A stretch of DNA of 64,000 nt from Panopea generosa (GCA_029582155.1 CM055902.1:20263748-20327747), one strand, 5' to 3'. Positions 42,984 through 54,178 are shown, numbered from the stretch's first letter. Notes: generated from the letters alone by a model not told the origin. Made by a program: numbers and translations.

Positions 42984-44812
42984 AATAAAATCCTCCCCCT
43001 CCCCCTTTTTAACAAAAGTTGGATGATAATCTAGCAATTAATTTATAATGGCCTTAAAGTAGTTATTACACAAAAAGAGCCAATAAAACATAATTTCCAT
43101 CAAAATGACTTATCAATTAATTTTTAATTGACCCCTGTATATTTTAAATAAGGTCTTCATCTATGCATGATTTTCATTCTTTTTTCCTCTGAGTGTTTAT
43201 TGGATTATCACAACTGGTTAATCAGCATGCAATTTACACTATGACTGTTAAATTTAATTAAATTCCACAAAAAATGACTCTAATTATCATTGGCAAACAT
43301 CAAATCTGTTAAAATATATCCTTGTTCCATCTTTCATGTATGCTCCAAAACAACTTGTTGAATCATTAAAAGTCAAATTTCAAATCACTTTGACAGAAAA
43401 ATTGGGTTTTATTGGCCAATTTCGTGATCTGTCTTTTTAGTAGCACTGTCTTCAGTAATAATTACTTTTATTTAGCTCAAACATAGAATATATATATTCC
43501 AAACAAGCTTTAAAACAGATTAAAAGAGAGTGGCAGGTTTTATGAAAAAAATCATAAATGTGTGACCGGTTTAACTTTGTTTGGTCCGGTGTGACTTGTT
43601 TAGATCCCAATACTGGTATGTAACTACAGGTGATGTGTGGGCTTAGTAGCAGCTCTTGAGGCTTGTCCAAAAGGCCTGAACTGTCTGGGTAGTGGTAGTG
43701 TTCATAATGTTCTCTTCTAACTGGTTCATCCTAAACATGGTTCTCACTAATTACTAATTATTCAGTATCGGGACTTTACACTGTAACAAACAGTTTGAAT
43801 GGTTGATAATTTGAATTTCTTAAATATTTCTAATTTCAAAGTTGGTAAATGTCATTGGTTTTACCTTATGTTTAGGTTTTTGCCTGACTAGGTAATCACA
43901 CTGTTGCACAGGTATCGACTGCCTACACCATATCCACCCCCAACCCAATATCTTGAACAAAAAGGTCAGCCTGTCAAATTCACGGTGCTGTTGAAGAGTT
44001 GGTAGGTTGAACTCTTGCAGCATGCTGGTGACACAGCCCAAGTGACATAACTTTTATTCTGTCTTAACAATGCATACTGCATACTGTTACCCCAGTGTAG
44101 ACCTTCGGCTATGGTGTTAACAAGATATGGATTACAGGATAATTTTTGAAGAAAGGTGTTGCTCAGTTGATAATAGTGAGAAGACTTTTAACTGGTATGA
44201 ATACCGAGTGTACAACATTTCTTCTCATCAATAGGTCGGTCCATTTTTAAAGTTCCTGTTGGTAATTTTGGAGTAAGGCATGATCTTGGCTGATCAAGAT
44301 TGTTTGATATCAAAACAATTGTCAGCACAAAGATGAACTAGGGAGGTTACCCACTCAGAAAGATTGTTAATGTGGAATGCCAAGAAAAATGACCCATGGT
44401 ATTGACACTATCTATACCTAAATTAATAGGAGTACAAACTGTAATTAACCGAGAAATTCTTTTTAAAAACACACTTAATTAGACATGTCCTTTGTTATTT
44501 AGTGGTCACAATAATATCCAATTGTAACTAATTACTGTTTTGTTTTTACATTTGTGTACTAAATTTTACTAGGTATTACATAATCTACTCCGGCGAAAGT
44601 TAACGCGAAAACCGATAACAAACTCTGTGTTGTGTGTATTTCTATATTTGTATACATTGACGAACGAGCAGCTATGGAAATAAAACACGGATCTCACCAT
44701 CACAATCAAACATAAAGTTGTCTACATTCCTAATCACTTCATCTGCCGATGACTGGTCCAAAAGTCGCATTGTTTTGATATTTTTTAATGCCCGAAGTCC
44801 GTTTCGTATCAT
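26594..44812 (-). CDS. PGP: Phosphoglycolate/glycerol-3-phosphate phosphatase-like HAD hydrolase, complete, 9 exons
   Basis: Coding exons in transcription order: 44698-44812, 41536-41603, 39764-39856, 33328-33465, 31821-31898, 31252-31399, 30037-30178, 29017-29078, 26594-26709. Phases all agree; the sum is 960 nt (319 residues; human PGP 321). HAD motif I is FDCDGVL with nucleophile Asp36 and Asp38. Motif II is ITNNSSKTR (Thr69, Asn70). Motif III is Lys235 in VGKPATTMFD. Motif IV is GDYLKTD (Asp260, Asp265). All catalytic residues are present. The middle third (about 100-210) corresponds to the C2-type cap that sets substrate choice. The family removes phosphate from 2-phosphoglycolate, glycerol-3-phosphate or, in the sister PDXP, pyridoxal 5'-phosphate; it is cytosolic and Mg-dependent. 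Motif IV has Tyr261 where the human sequence I recall has Arg. PGP versus PDXP is not fully settled from sequence alone. The exon 4 acceptor lies inside a tandem array. Confidence 0.92.
27101..28840. repeat. 32-bp minisatellite in PGP intron 8, about 54 units
   Basis: Unit TGCCTGATCACTGGGTCACAGATGGTATTCAA, given here as TGCCTGATCACTGGG plus TCACAGATGGTATTCAA. Variants are GATTACT/GGTCACT and ATTAAA/ATTCAA. A 34-bp variant with GAGTCACACAGATTG recurs at 28105, 28363 and 28684, showing higher-order blocks. Open frames of 60-95 residues here are repeat artefacts. Confidence 0.97.
29130..29268. repeat. Dispersed repeat R4 (PGP intron 7)
   Basis: Shares CAACCTGTATTAAGCAGCC and GGTTGCTTAAGACAGGTTTG with 25905-26095. 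Confidence 0.6.
29566..29822 (-). repeat. SINE-B
   Basis: Minus orientation: tail GAGGGCTAACAGATGATCAG at the left, tRNA-like head near GATTAAGCTATCTGGGC at the right. Confidence 0.7.
30360..31110. repeat. 42-bp minisatellite in PGP intron 6, about 18 units
   Basis: Unit built of GTCAAATACTAGCAAAAC, AAATGTATGTTTCC and AAAGTAATCT. It is AT-rich and imperfect, and lies wholly inside the intron between exons 6 and 7 without touching either splice site. Open frames reading NTSKTNVCFQSNLS are artefacts. Confidence 0.9.
31660..31742 (-). repeat. Partial SINE-A-like element
   Basis: GCTTGAGACAGTATTATAAG and ACACCAGAGTATCGTGCC match SINE-A. A GCATGC anticodon-arm-like motif and CTCTAGCACTAC follow in minus orientation. 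Truncated and diverged. Confidence 0.45.
32165..32590 (+). repeat. Dispersed repeat R2 (PGP intron 4)
   Basis: Uninterrupted copy of the element split at 9293-10020. It has GAAACGAAATCCCCATTC, GCAATTTTAAGCGGG and GGTCAGTGAGTATATAT. Confidence 0.7.
32556..32872. repeat. Tandem duplication, two units of about 160 bp
   Basis: The stretch from GCCAATTTTAAACTTTTG through GAGCATGTCCAGGATTT and AGAGTGCACACAAGGTCA occurs twice (about 32556-32707 and 32730-32872), with a few changes. Confidence 0.85.
33446..34107 (-). repeat. 58-bp array made from the PGP exon 4 acceptor and first exon bases
   Basis: Read on the coding (minus) strand, each unit has CATCTGTTTGCAG then GAGAACATAATGTGTACAGC, i.e. the 3' splice site and first 20 bases of exon 4. 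Unit starts at 33446, 33504 and 33562 give a 58-bp period. One short 24-bp unit lies near 33562-33585. There are about 11 copies. Variants (GTCCTCC, ATTCTCC, GTTCGCC) recur in threes, suggesting a trimeric higher-order unit of about 174 bp. The true acceptor is the last one met by the spliceosome. Confidence 0.93.
35268..35578 (+). repeat. SINE-A, full length with best-preserved tRNA head
   Basis: The head contains GTGGTCTAGTGGTAGAGC (box A), an anticodon arm TCCGCTTCGCATGCGGA (loop anticodon CGC, Ala-like) and GGGTTCAATCCCC (box B). The acceptor stem does not pair properly and a SINE body follows (GACTTTAAAAATGGTACTAG, tail CGACGCTAAACACCATAC). It is therefore called a SINE, not a tRNA gene. 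Confidence 0.8.
35681..35820. repeat. Half copy of palindromic element plus SINE-A tail fragment
   Basis: AATTAATTGCTAGATTAT through TCATGCTGCCCGACCC matches the left arm of the element at 42811-43056. It is followed by a fragment with GCGATATGACTGAAAAATTG, as in the SINE-A tail. Confidence 0.6.
36050..36202 (+). repeat. SINE-C
   Basis: Head GAGGCCGTGGTGTAGTG and box B GGGTTCAATCC, then the CCAGTACTGATTCTACCC body. Confidence 0.6.
36692..36950 (-). repeat. SINE-B
   Basis: Minus orientation, with CAAGGGCTAACAGATGACCA tail and a diverged head near GACCCTTGGATCGATATTC. Confidence 0.65.
37207..37258 (+). repeat. SINE-B head fragment
   Basis: GGCCTGGCTAGCCCAGTCGG followed by a diverged anticodon arm; the body is missing. 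Confidence 0.4.
37430..38760. repeat. Diverged tandem repeats of about 280 bp, four to five units (PGP intron 3)
   Basis: Units share TTCCTATGTAAAACTCAAAG, TTACAGGGCCCCTATAAAT and TGACTGACTGGTTGTTGAGA in the same order near 37640-37780, 37920-38070, 38260-38400 and 38570-38710. They are much older than the minisatellites. No frame is conserved between units. Confidence 0.65.
40427..40640 (+). repeat. SINE-D, full length
   Basis: Head GCACATGGTCCAGTGGTAGAG, box B GGTTTGATCCTC, body GAGCAAGATACTCAATTAT and tail ATGTAAAATAAATAAGTTTA. The tail recurs at 52612-52645 and in the 54727-54950 copy. Confidence 0.65.
41062..41222 (-). repeat. SINE-C
   Basis: Minus orientation with CTGGGTAGGGCCAGAACAGT, then CCACTACTGCCCTGC. 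Confidence 0.55.
41253..41500 (-). repeat. SINE-A, head-truncated
   Basis: Starts TTTTGTTGTATGGTGTTTAG, ends within box B at GGGGATCGAACCCATG. The anticodon arm and box A are missing. Confidence 0.7.
41664..41923 (-). repeat. SINE-A, tail-truncated
   Basis: Begins GCTTGAGACAGTTTTTTAAG and runs to the tRNA-like head near CCATAGACCATTTGGTCC. The terminal GCGTCGCTTTC tail is absent. It lies 60 bp from PGP exon 2. Confidence 0.7.
42050..42490 (-). repeat. Dispersed repeat R2, inverse copy (PGP intron 1)
   Basis: Reverse-complement match to 32165-32590: CATACTCACTGACCC, CACTTAAAATTGCA and GAATGGGGATTTTGTTTCAA. Confidence 0.7.
42811..43056. mobile_element. Palindromic MITE-like element with A-rich / (AAAT)n centre
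   Basis: Left arm GGCCATAATAAATTAATTGC then TAGATTATCAT; right arm ATGATAATCTAGCAATTA then ATTTATAATGGCC. These are inverted over about 30 bp. The centre is an A-rich run and about 12 AAAT repeats (42894-42985). A half copy is at 35681. Confidence 0.7.
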
Positions 44813-45004
44813 GCCGGGTCAGCTGGAAATTTGGATATAAGGGAAGTAACTCATGACAAAAAATGTTAAAACCCAATCTATATTCAGACTGCTCTAATTT
44901 GGTGCCAAACAGTATGTTCAGTTGAACAAACAGCCAGTAGAAATCGATTGTAGTTTAACATATTTTAATATGAATTAGGTAGGCTAAAACCAGAGACATA
45001 TAAT
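44813..45004. other. PGP 5' flank (promoter region), short
   Basis: Under 200 bp separate the PGP start codon from a 7-kb minisatellite block, so the core promoter must lie here or within the array. No TATA box or other firm motif is visible. Confidence 0.35.
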
Positions 45005-47260
45005 AACAACTAGGCTGGACATACTAGGCAACTTTCTGGACATACTAGGCAACTTTCAGAGCATACTAACCACTTTCTTGACAAACAAGGCAACTCTTTG
45101 GATATGCTAGGCAACAGTCTGGACATACAAGACAACTGTCTGGACATACTAGGCAATTTCTGATTAGACAACTGTCTTGGCATACTAGGCAACTTTCTGG
45201 ACATACGAGGCAACGTTCTAGGCAACAGTCTGAACATACAAAGCAACTGTCTGGACATACTGGGCAACTGTCTGGATATATTGGGCAACTGTCTCGATAT
45301 ACTGGGCAACTGTCTGGACATACAAGGCAACTGTCTATACATACTGGGCAACTGTCTGGACATACTGGAAAACAGTCTAGAGATACAAGGCAACTGTCTG
45401 GGTATACTGGGCAACTGTCTGGACATACTGGGCAACTGTCTCGATATACTGGGAAACTGTATGGACATACTGGGAAACAGTCTGGACATACTAAGCGACT
45501 GTCTGGATATTCTACGCTACTGCCTGGGTATACTGGGCACTTGTCTAGATATAACGGGCAACTGTCTGGACATACTGGCCACATGCCTGGATATACTGGA
45601 CTACTGTCTGGACACATTGAGCAATTGTATGGACATACTGGGCAACTGTCTGGACAAACGGAGCAACTGTCTGGACATACCAGGCAACTGCTTGGAAATA
45701 CTAGGCAACTGTCTGGACATACTGGGCAGTCTTCTGGATATACCGGGCAACTGTCTGGACATACTTGGCAACTGTCTGGACATACTACGCAACTGTCTGG
45801 ACATACTGAGCAACTATTTGGACATACTTGACAACCGTCTGGACATACTGGGCAGCTGTCTGGATCTACTGGACATACTAGGCAAATGTCTGGACATACT
45901 GGGCAGCTGTCTGGATATACTGGGCAACTGTCTGGACGTACTGAGAAACTGTCTGGACATACTTGACAACTGTCTGGACATATTAGGCAACTGTCTGGAC
46001 ATACAGCACAACTGTCTGGACATACTGGGCAACTGCCTGGGTATACTGGGCAACTGTCTGGACATTATAGGCAACTGTCTACACACACAGGACAACTGCC
46101 ATCTGGACATAACTGCACTACTGCCTGGACATACAAATAACTGTCTGGACAAACAAGAACTGTCCGGACATACTAGGTAGCTTTCCGGACGTACTAGGTA
46201 ATGGTCTGGACATACCGGGCAACTGTCTGGACATACTAGGTAATTGTCTGGCTATACTGGGCAATTGTCTGGACATACAAGCACTTTTCTGGACATACTA
46301 GGCAATTATCTTGACATACTAGTCAACTGTCTGCATATACTGTACAACTGCTTGGACATATTAGGTAACTGCCTGGACATACAAGACGTCTGTCTGAATA
46401 AACTGGGCAACTGTCTTGACATACCGGGCAACTGTCTCGACATACTAGGTAACTGCCTGGACAAACAAGGCGTCTGTCTGAATATACTGGGCAACTGTCT
46501 GGACATACTAGGTAACTGTCTTGACAAACAAGGCGTCTGTCTGAATATACTGGGCAACTGTCTGGACATACTAGGTAACTGCCTGGACAAACAAGGCGTC
46601 TGTCTGGACATACCGGGCAACTGTCTTGACATACCGGGCAACTGTCTGGACATACCGGGCAACTGTCTCGACATACTAGGTAACTGCCTGGACAAACAAG
46701 GCGTCTGTCTGGACATACCGGGCAACTGTCTGGACATACCGGGCAACTGTCTTGACATACCGGGCAACTGTCTCGACATACCGGGCAACTGTCTGGACAT
46801 ACCGGGCAACTGGGCAACTGTCTTGACATACCGGGCAACTGTCTTGACATACCGGGCAACTGTCTGGACATACTGGGCAGCTGCCTAGATCTACTGGACA
46901 TACTAGGCAACTGTCTGGATATGTTAAGCATCTGTCTGGACGTATTAGGTAACTATCTGGTCATACTGGGCAACTGCCTGGGCATACTGAACAACTGTCT
47001 GGACATACAGGACAACTGTCTGGACATACTGGGAAACAGTCTAGAGGTACATTGCAACTGTCTGGACATACTGAGCAACTGTCTGGATATACTGGGCAAC
47101 TGTCTGGACATACTGGGCAACTGTCTCGATATACTGGGCAACTGTCTAGACATACTGGGAAACAGTCTGGACATACTAAGCGACTGTCTGGACAGTCTAC
47201 GCAACTGCCTGGCATACTGGGCACTTGTCTGAATATAACGGGCAACTGTCTGGACATAAA
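45005..47260. repeat. 21-bp minisatellite, about 107 units, just upstream of PGP
   Basis: Unit CTGTCTGGACATACTGGGCA plus A. Variants include CAAGGCGTCTGTCTG blocks. Because the unit is 7 codons, several frames stay open on both strands (up to about 300 residues, reading GNCLDIL or RQLPSMS). There is no start context, splice structure or non-repeat sequence to support a gene. Confidence 0.97.
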
Positions 47261-47261
47261 A

Positions 47262-50200
47262 AAAATGTTACACGACAACACCGCCCTGTCTTATAAGAGA
47301 AACTAATACGTACACAGCAAACTAAAACGTTACAAGACAACAATGCCCTGTCAAAGAGGAGAAACTAATACTACACAGCAAACCAAAATATTACAAGACA
47401 ACCCCGCCCTGTCACAGCAAGCCAACATTTTACAAGATAACACCGCCCTGTCACAGTAGAGAAACTAATACATACACAAAAAGCCAAAATGTTACAAGAC
47501 AACACCGCCATGTCACAGAAAAGAAACTAATTCCTACACAGCAAGCCAAAATGTTACAAGACAACACCGCCCTGCCACAGAAGAGAAACGAATACCTACA
47601 CAGTAAACGAAAATGTTACAAGACAACACCGCCCTCTCACAGAAGAGAAACTAATACCTACACAGCAAGCAAAATGTTACAAGACAACACCGCCATGTCA
47701 CAGAAGAGAAACTTATACATAAACAACAAGCCAAAATGTTACAAGACAACACCGCCCTGTCACAGAAGAGAAACGAATACCTACACAGCAAGCCAAAATG
47801 TTTGAAGATAACACCGCCCTGTCACAGTAGAGAAACTAATACTCACACAGCAAGCAAAAATGTTACAAGACAACACCGCCTTGTCACAGAAGAGAAACTA
47901 ATTCCTACACAGCAAGCCAAAATGTTACAAGACAACACCGCCCTGTCACAGAAGAGAAACGAATATCTACACAGCAAGCCAAAATGTAAAAAGACAACAC
48001 CGCCCTGTCACAGAAGAGAAACGAATACATACGCAGCAAGCCAAAAATGTTACACGACAATAACGCCCTGTCTTATAAGAGAAACTAATACCTACACAGC
48101 AAACCAAAACGTAAAAGACAACACCGCCCTGTCAAAGAAGAGAAACGAATACTTACACAGCAAACCAAAATGTTGCAAGACAACACCGTCCTGTCACAGA
48201 AAAGAAACTTACACCTACATAGCAAGCCAAAATGTTACAAGATAACACCGCCCTGTCAATGAAGAGAAACTAACACCTTCACAGCAAACCAAAATGTGAC
48301 AAGACAACACCGCCCTGTCACAGAAGATAAACTAATACCTACACAGCAAGCAAAATGTTACAATACAACACCGCCATGTCACAGAAGAGAAACTTATACA
48401 TAAACAACAAGCCAAAATGTTACAAGACAACACCGCCCTGTCACAGAAGAGAAACGAATACCTACACAGCAAGCCAAAATGTTACAAGATAACACCGCCC
48501 TGTCACAGTAGAGAAACTAATACTCACACAGCAAGCAAAAATGTTACAAGACAACACCGCCTTGTCACAGAAGAGAAACTAATTCCTACACAGCAAGCCA
48601 AAATGTTACAAGACAACACCGCCCTGTCACAGAAGAGAAACGAATATCTACACAGCAAGCCAAAATGTAACAAGACAACACCGCCCTGTCACAGAAGAGA
48701 AACGAATACATACGCAGCAAGCCAAAAATGTTACACGACAATAACGCCCTGTCTTATAAGAGAAACTAATACCTACACAGCAAACCAAAACGTAAAAGAC
48801 AACACCGCCCTGTCAAAGAAGAGAAACGAATACTTACACAGCAAACCAAAATGTTGCAAGACAACACCGTCCTGTCACAGAAAAGAAACTAACACCTACA
48901 TAGCAAGCCAAAATGTTACAAGATAACACCGCCCTGTCAATGAAGAGAAACTAACACCTTCACAGCAAACCAAAATGTGACAAGGCAACACCGCCCTGTC
49001 ATAGAAGAGAAACTAACACCTACACAACAAATCAAAATGTTGCAAGATAACACCGCTTTGTCAATGAAGAGAAACGAATACCTACACAGCAAGCCAAACT
49101 GTTACACGACAACACCGCTCTGTCGCAGAAGAGAAACAAATACCTACACAGCAAGCCATAATGTTACAAGACAACACTGCCCGGTCAAAAAAGAGAAACT
49201 AACACCTACACAACAAATCAAAATGTTGCAAGATAACACCGCCTTGTCAATGAAGAGAAACGAATACCTACACAGCAAGCCAAACTGTTACACGACAACA
49301 CCGCTCTGTCACAGAAGAGAAACAAATACCTACACAGCAAGCCAAAATGTTACAAGACAACACCGCCTTGTCACAGAAAAAAAAACTAATTCCTACACAG
49401 CAAGCCAAAATATTACAAGACAACACCGACCTGTCACAGAAGAGAAACGAATACCTACACAGTAAACGAAAATGTTACAAGACAACACCGCCCTGTCACA
49501 GAAGAGAAACTAATACCTACACAGCAAGCAAAATGTTACAAGACAACACCGCCATGTCACAGAAGAGAAACTAATACATAAACAACAAGCCAAAATGTTA
49601 CAAGAAAACACCGCCATGTCACAGCAAGCCAAAATGTTACAAGATAACACCGCCCTGTCACAGTAGAGAAACTAATACTCACACAGCAAGCAAAAATGTT
49701 ACAAGACAACACCGCCTTGTCACTGAAGAGAAACTAATTCCTACACAGCAAGCCAAAATGTTACAAGACAACACCGCACTGTCACAGGAGAGAAACGAAT
49801 ACCTACACAGCAAGCCAAAATATAACAAGACAACACGCCCTGTCACAGAAGAGAAACGAATACATACGCAGCAAGCCAAAAATGTCACACGACAACAACG
49901 CCCTGTCTTATAAGATAAACTAATACTCACACAGCAAACCAAAACGTTACAAGACAACACCGCCCTGTCAAAGAAGGGAAACGTATACTTACACAGCAAG
50001 CCAAAATGTTACAAGACAACACCGTCCTGTCACAGAAGAGAAACTAACACTTACATAGCAAGCCAAAATGTTACAAGATAACACCGCCCTGTCACAGAAG
50101 AGAAACGAATACATACACAGCAAGCCAAAATAATACAAGACAACACCGCCCTGTCACAGAAGATAAACTAATACCTACACAGCAAACCAAAATGGTACAA

Positions 50201-52250
50201 GAAAACACCGCCCTGTCACAGTAGAGAAACGAATACCTACACAGCAAATCAAAATGTTACAAGACAACACCACCCTGTCACAGAAGAGAAACTAACACCT
50301 ACACACCAAGCCAAAATGTTACAAGGCGACACCGCCCAGTCACAGAAGAGAAACTAACACCTTAACAGCAAACCAAAATGTTACACGACAACACCGCTCT
50401 GTCACAGAAGAGAAACTAACACCTACACAGCAAGCCAAAATGTAACAAGGCAACACCGCCCAGTCACAGAAGAGAAACTAATACTCACACAGCAAACCAA
50501 AATGTTACACGACAACACCTCTCTGTCATAGAAGAGAAACTAACACCTACACAGCAAGCCAAAATGTTACAAGTCCACACCGACCAGTCACAGAAGAGAA
50601 ATTAACACCTACACAGCAAGCCAAAATGTTACACGACAACACCGCCCTGTCACAGAAGATTAACAAATACCTACACAGCAAGCCAAAATGTTACAAGACA
50701 ACACCGCTCTGTCACAGAAGAGAAACTAACATCTACACGGCAAACCAAAATGTTAAAAGGCAACATCGCCCTGTCAATGAAGAGAAACGAATACATACAA
50801 AGCAAGTCAAACTGTTACAAGACAATACCACCCTGTCACAGAAGAGAAACTAACACCTATACAGCAAGCCAAAATAATACACGACAACACCGCCCTGTCA
50901 CAGAAGATAAACTAATACATACACAGCAAACCAAAATGTTACAAGGCAACACCGCCCAGTCACAGAAGAGAAATTAATACCTACACAGCAAGCCAAAATG
51001 TTGCAAGACAACACCGCTCTGTCACAGAAGAGAAACTAACATCTACACGGCAAACCAAAATGTTAAAAGGCAACATCGCCCTGTCAATGAAGAGAAACGA
51101 ATACCTACACAGCAAACCAAAATGTTGCAAGGCAACATCGACCTGTCAATTAAGATAAACTAATACCTACACAGCAAGCCAAAATAATACAAGACAACAC
51201 CGCCCTGTCACAGAAGATAAACTAACACATACACAGCAAGCCAAAATGTTACAAGGCAACACCGCCAAGTCACAGAAGAGAAACTAACACCTACACAGCA
51301 AGCCAAAATAATACAAGACAACACCGCCCTGTCACAGAAGATAAACTAATACAAACACAGCAAACCAAAATGTTGCAAGGCAACACCGCCCTGTGACAGA
51401 AGATAAACTTATACCTACACAGCAAGCCAAAGTGTTGCAAGACAACACCGCCCTGTCACAGAAGAGAAACTAATACCTACACAGCAAGCCAAAATGTTGC
51501 AAGACAACACCGCCCTGTCACAGAAGAGAAACTGATACCTACACAGCAAGCCAAAATGTTGCAAGACAACACCGCCCTGTCACAGAAGAGAAACTAATAC
51601 CTACACAAAAGAGAAACTAATACCTACACAGCAAGCCAAAATGTTGCAAGGCAACACCACCCTGTCACAGAAGAGAACTTAATACCTACACAGCAAACCA
51701 AATTGTTGCAAGGCAACACCGCCCTGTCACAGAAGATAAACTAATACCTACACAGCAAACCAAAATGTTGCAAGGCAACACCGCCCTGTCACAGAAGATA
51801 AACTAATACCTACACAGCAAGCCAAAATGTTGCAAGGCAACACCGCCCTGTCACAGAAGAGAAACTAATACCTACACAGCAAGCCAAAATGTTGCAAGGC
51901 AACGCCGCCCTGTCACAGAAGATAAACTAATACCTACACAGTAAGCCAAAATGTTGCAAGGCAACACCTTCCCTGTCACAGAAGATAAACTAATACCTAC
52001 ACAGCAAACCAACATGATGCAAGACATCACCGCCCTGTCACAGAAGAGAAACTAATACCTACACAGCAAGCCAAAATGTTGCAAGGCAACACCGCCCTGC
52101 CACAGAAGAGAAACGAATACCTACGCAGCAAGTCAAACTGTTACAAGACAACACCGCCCTGTCACAGAAGAGAAACGAATGCCTACACAGCAAGTCAAAA
52201 TAATAAAAGACAACACCACCCTGTCACAGAAGAGAAACGAATAACTACAC
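47262..52250. repeat. 62-bp minisatellite, about 80 units, directly joined to the 21-bp array
   Basis: Unit pieces: AAAATGTTACAAGACAACAC, CGCCCTGTCACAGAAGAG, AAACTAATACCTACACAGC. The stretches at 47736-48245 and 48417-48926 are nearly identical at a 681-bp offset (about 11 units), and 49347-49574 repeats 47551-47720. These are higher-order blocks. Right-hand units favour TTGCAAGGCAACACC. Open frames are artefacts. Confidence 0.97.
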
Positions 52251-52259
52251 CGTAATTAA

Positions 52260-54040
52260 TATTTTTACTGAACAAGGTAGCCCATGCCATAGAAGTGCAG
52301 CAAATAACTACACAGCATCTTATGTGACAAAAGAGAAAATAATAATTACATATCAAGCACACTTGTTATAGGGCATCGACGCGTTTGTTACAGAAGATAT
52401 ACGAATGATTACAGAGCTAAAAAAATGCTGAAGGACATCGCATCTCTTGCCACAGAAGAAAAATAACAATTACAGAGTAAATAAAACCGTAAGAGGACAA
52501 CATATATCTTGTTTTAAAAGAGATACGAGCAAACCAAAATGTTAAAGAACATGTATCTCTAACGACCCACGTGATTTTATACTAGATTTCGAGCGGGATG
52601 TAAGAACTTTTTTCACAATCGAAGTAAAAATAAATAAGTTTAAACCAACCGCCGGTAATATAAAGTAACCAGGCAAAACCTGTTGGTTTTTGTTTTTTTT
52701 ACTAAAAGTACAACGGCGCTTTGTGCTCGATTGAGACATTTGTCTCTATAAAGAGATGGCTTTCGTCTTTGCTTCGTGATCTTTTACGAACTATTCAGAA
52801 AGTTATCTGGAACATCTGTCTGTCAATATATCGTCACCGCACTTTGTGACACAAAATAACACATAATACCTGTCTTTTGTCAATATATCGTCACCGCACT
52901 TTGTGACACAAAATAACACATAACAGAAACTAGCCTCTATATATAGTCAACTATTGCAAAACAAGGTCACCATTGTGAAAGAGAAACGAATAGCTAAATA
53001 CAGTTTATACTGTCACATGGCACCAGAGCCTTATCAGAGAATAGAACTAAATATATCTATGAGTAGAGTTCAAAAATAGAGTTTACACACGCGCTCCGTG
53101 ATCGTTTGGAGCTCAATGTTCAGTAATTGATCCTGGTGAAATAAGTTTACACACACTCGGCCGGATCAACAAACATGGCGTAAAATGTTCACTAATTGAT
53201 CTTTCTGACACGAAAATCACGCGCATGACCAAGTACCATGAACGTTCAAAGTTTCTAAGACGCGACTGGATTTTTTCAGCATATAAGTTGCTGTTCATGT
53301 AGTATTATAAACACACAAAAAAAAACAGTTTCTATTCCAAGTGATACATTTCATACTAGTATATCTACCATTTAAGTGTTAGACATCAAATATTTGAGAA
53401 CACAGTAATTTAGGTGTATGGATTTAGTGACCTTAACCTTTTTTCTATCCATAACCATACCCTTGGGGACAATGACTTGTGTCCAAGTGAATGTATACGT
53501 TGACACAAATGATTTTATAAAACTGTTCAAAGAAAACCATTCAACATTTAATACACCAATAGCAAGGAAACGACTATAGTTAATTTCATATCCGTATTTC
53601 GTCTCTCGATATTCGACATGAAACAGGTGCTGGGTGTTGTTGTTTTTAAGACACTCGTGTCAAACCTGGGATTGAACCTGCGTCATCTGGCGTTAGCTGC
53701 CAACACGTCTATCCAATATATTCTACAGCCACGCTCTAATGAATTGTAAATTGAAATCTTCAACCTTCAAAACGTATAGATGCTATTTATTTTTTAAATT
53801 TTACTATATATGAGGCATTCTCTATAACTCTGTGTTCAATATTTAAGGCATAGTGCCACCAGTTATAAATTATCCTTATTTCTTCTTCTTTAAAATGCAT
53901 TTCCTTATTTTAATGCTGTTTTTCTTTTTGAATGGCATTATTGATGTATTTTGAACATTTGTCATGTTTAAATTGTGAATTTAGAAAAGAAAACTGATGC
54001 ATGGAAATTGAGATATGAATACATGATTTCGTAAGTTTAC
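52260..54040. other. Intergenic region with decayed array units, no supported gene
   Basis: 52260-52540 holds increasingly decayed 62-bp units. 52800-52925 is a 62-bp duplication around ATATATCGTCACCGCACTTTG. A SINE-D tail is at 52612-52645 and a SINE-C fragment at 53630-53735 (minus). Nothing else was recognised. Confidence 0.55.
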
Positions 54041-54178
54041 CTTCACTTTGTCAACAGCGTACACACTGATAAGAAACAATATCTTAAGTGAGACATGATT
54101 CCCACTTTTCTCATCACATTGTGGTAGTGCAGAGGTTGATAAATAATAAAATATTAGTTTCACTTCTTTCATTTGGGT
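54041..54178 (-). CDS. Possible second exon of the minus-strand secreted-protein gene
   Basis: 138 nt (46 codons, phase 0 at both ends), open from acceptor ATATAGAG to donor AAG|GTAAAC. It joins in frame to the signal exon at 54987-55034. The encoded segment has a single Cys in LPQCDEKSG and a hydrophobic LFLISVYAV. Similarity to the plus-strand paralogue is weak, so this exon is a guess based on frame and splice sites. Any further exons were not found. Confidence 0.25.

Noticed and set aside
45281..46180. 299-residue plus-strand open frame (GNCLDIL repeats) and overlapping long frames on the minus strand
   Set aside because: A 21-bp unit keeps several frames open on both strands by arithmetic. 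There is no non-repeat protein sequence, splice structure or signal.
47736..48926. Twin 169-residue open frames
   Set aside because: They are the same repeat block duplicated at 681 bp; no coding evidence.
47262..52250. CRISPR-like look of regularly spaced repeats
   Set aside because: Units are contiguous with no unique spacers, the sequence is eukaryotic, and there are no cas genes.
53113..53298. 61-residue minus-strand frame as an exon of the secreted paralogue
   Set aside because: No similarity to the plus-strand protein, no matching phase-0 splice sites, and it overlaps a local repeat (GATCAATTACTGAACAT and a near copy).
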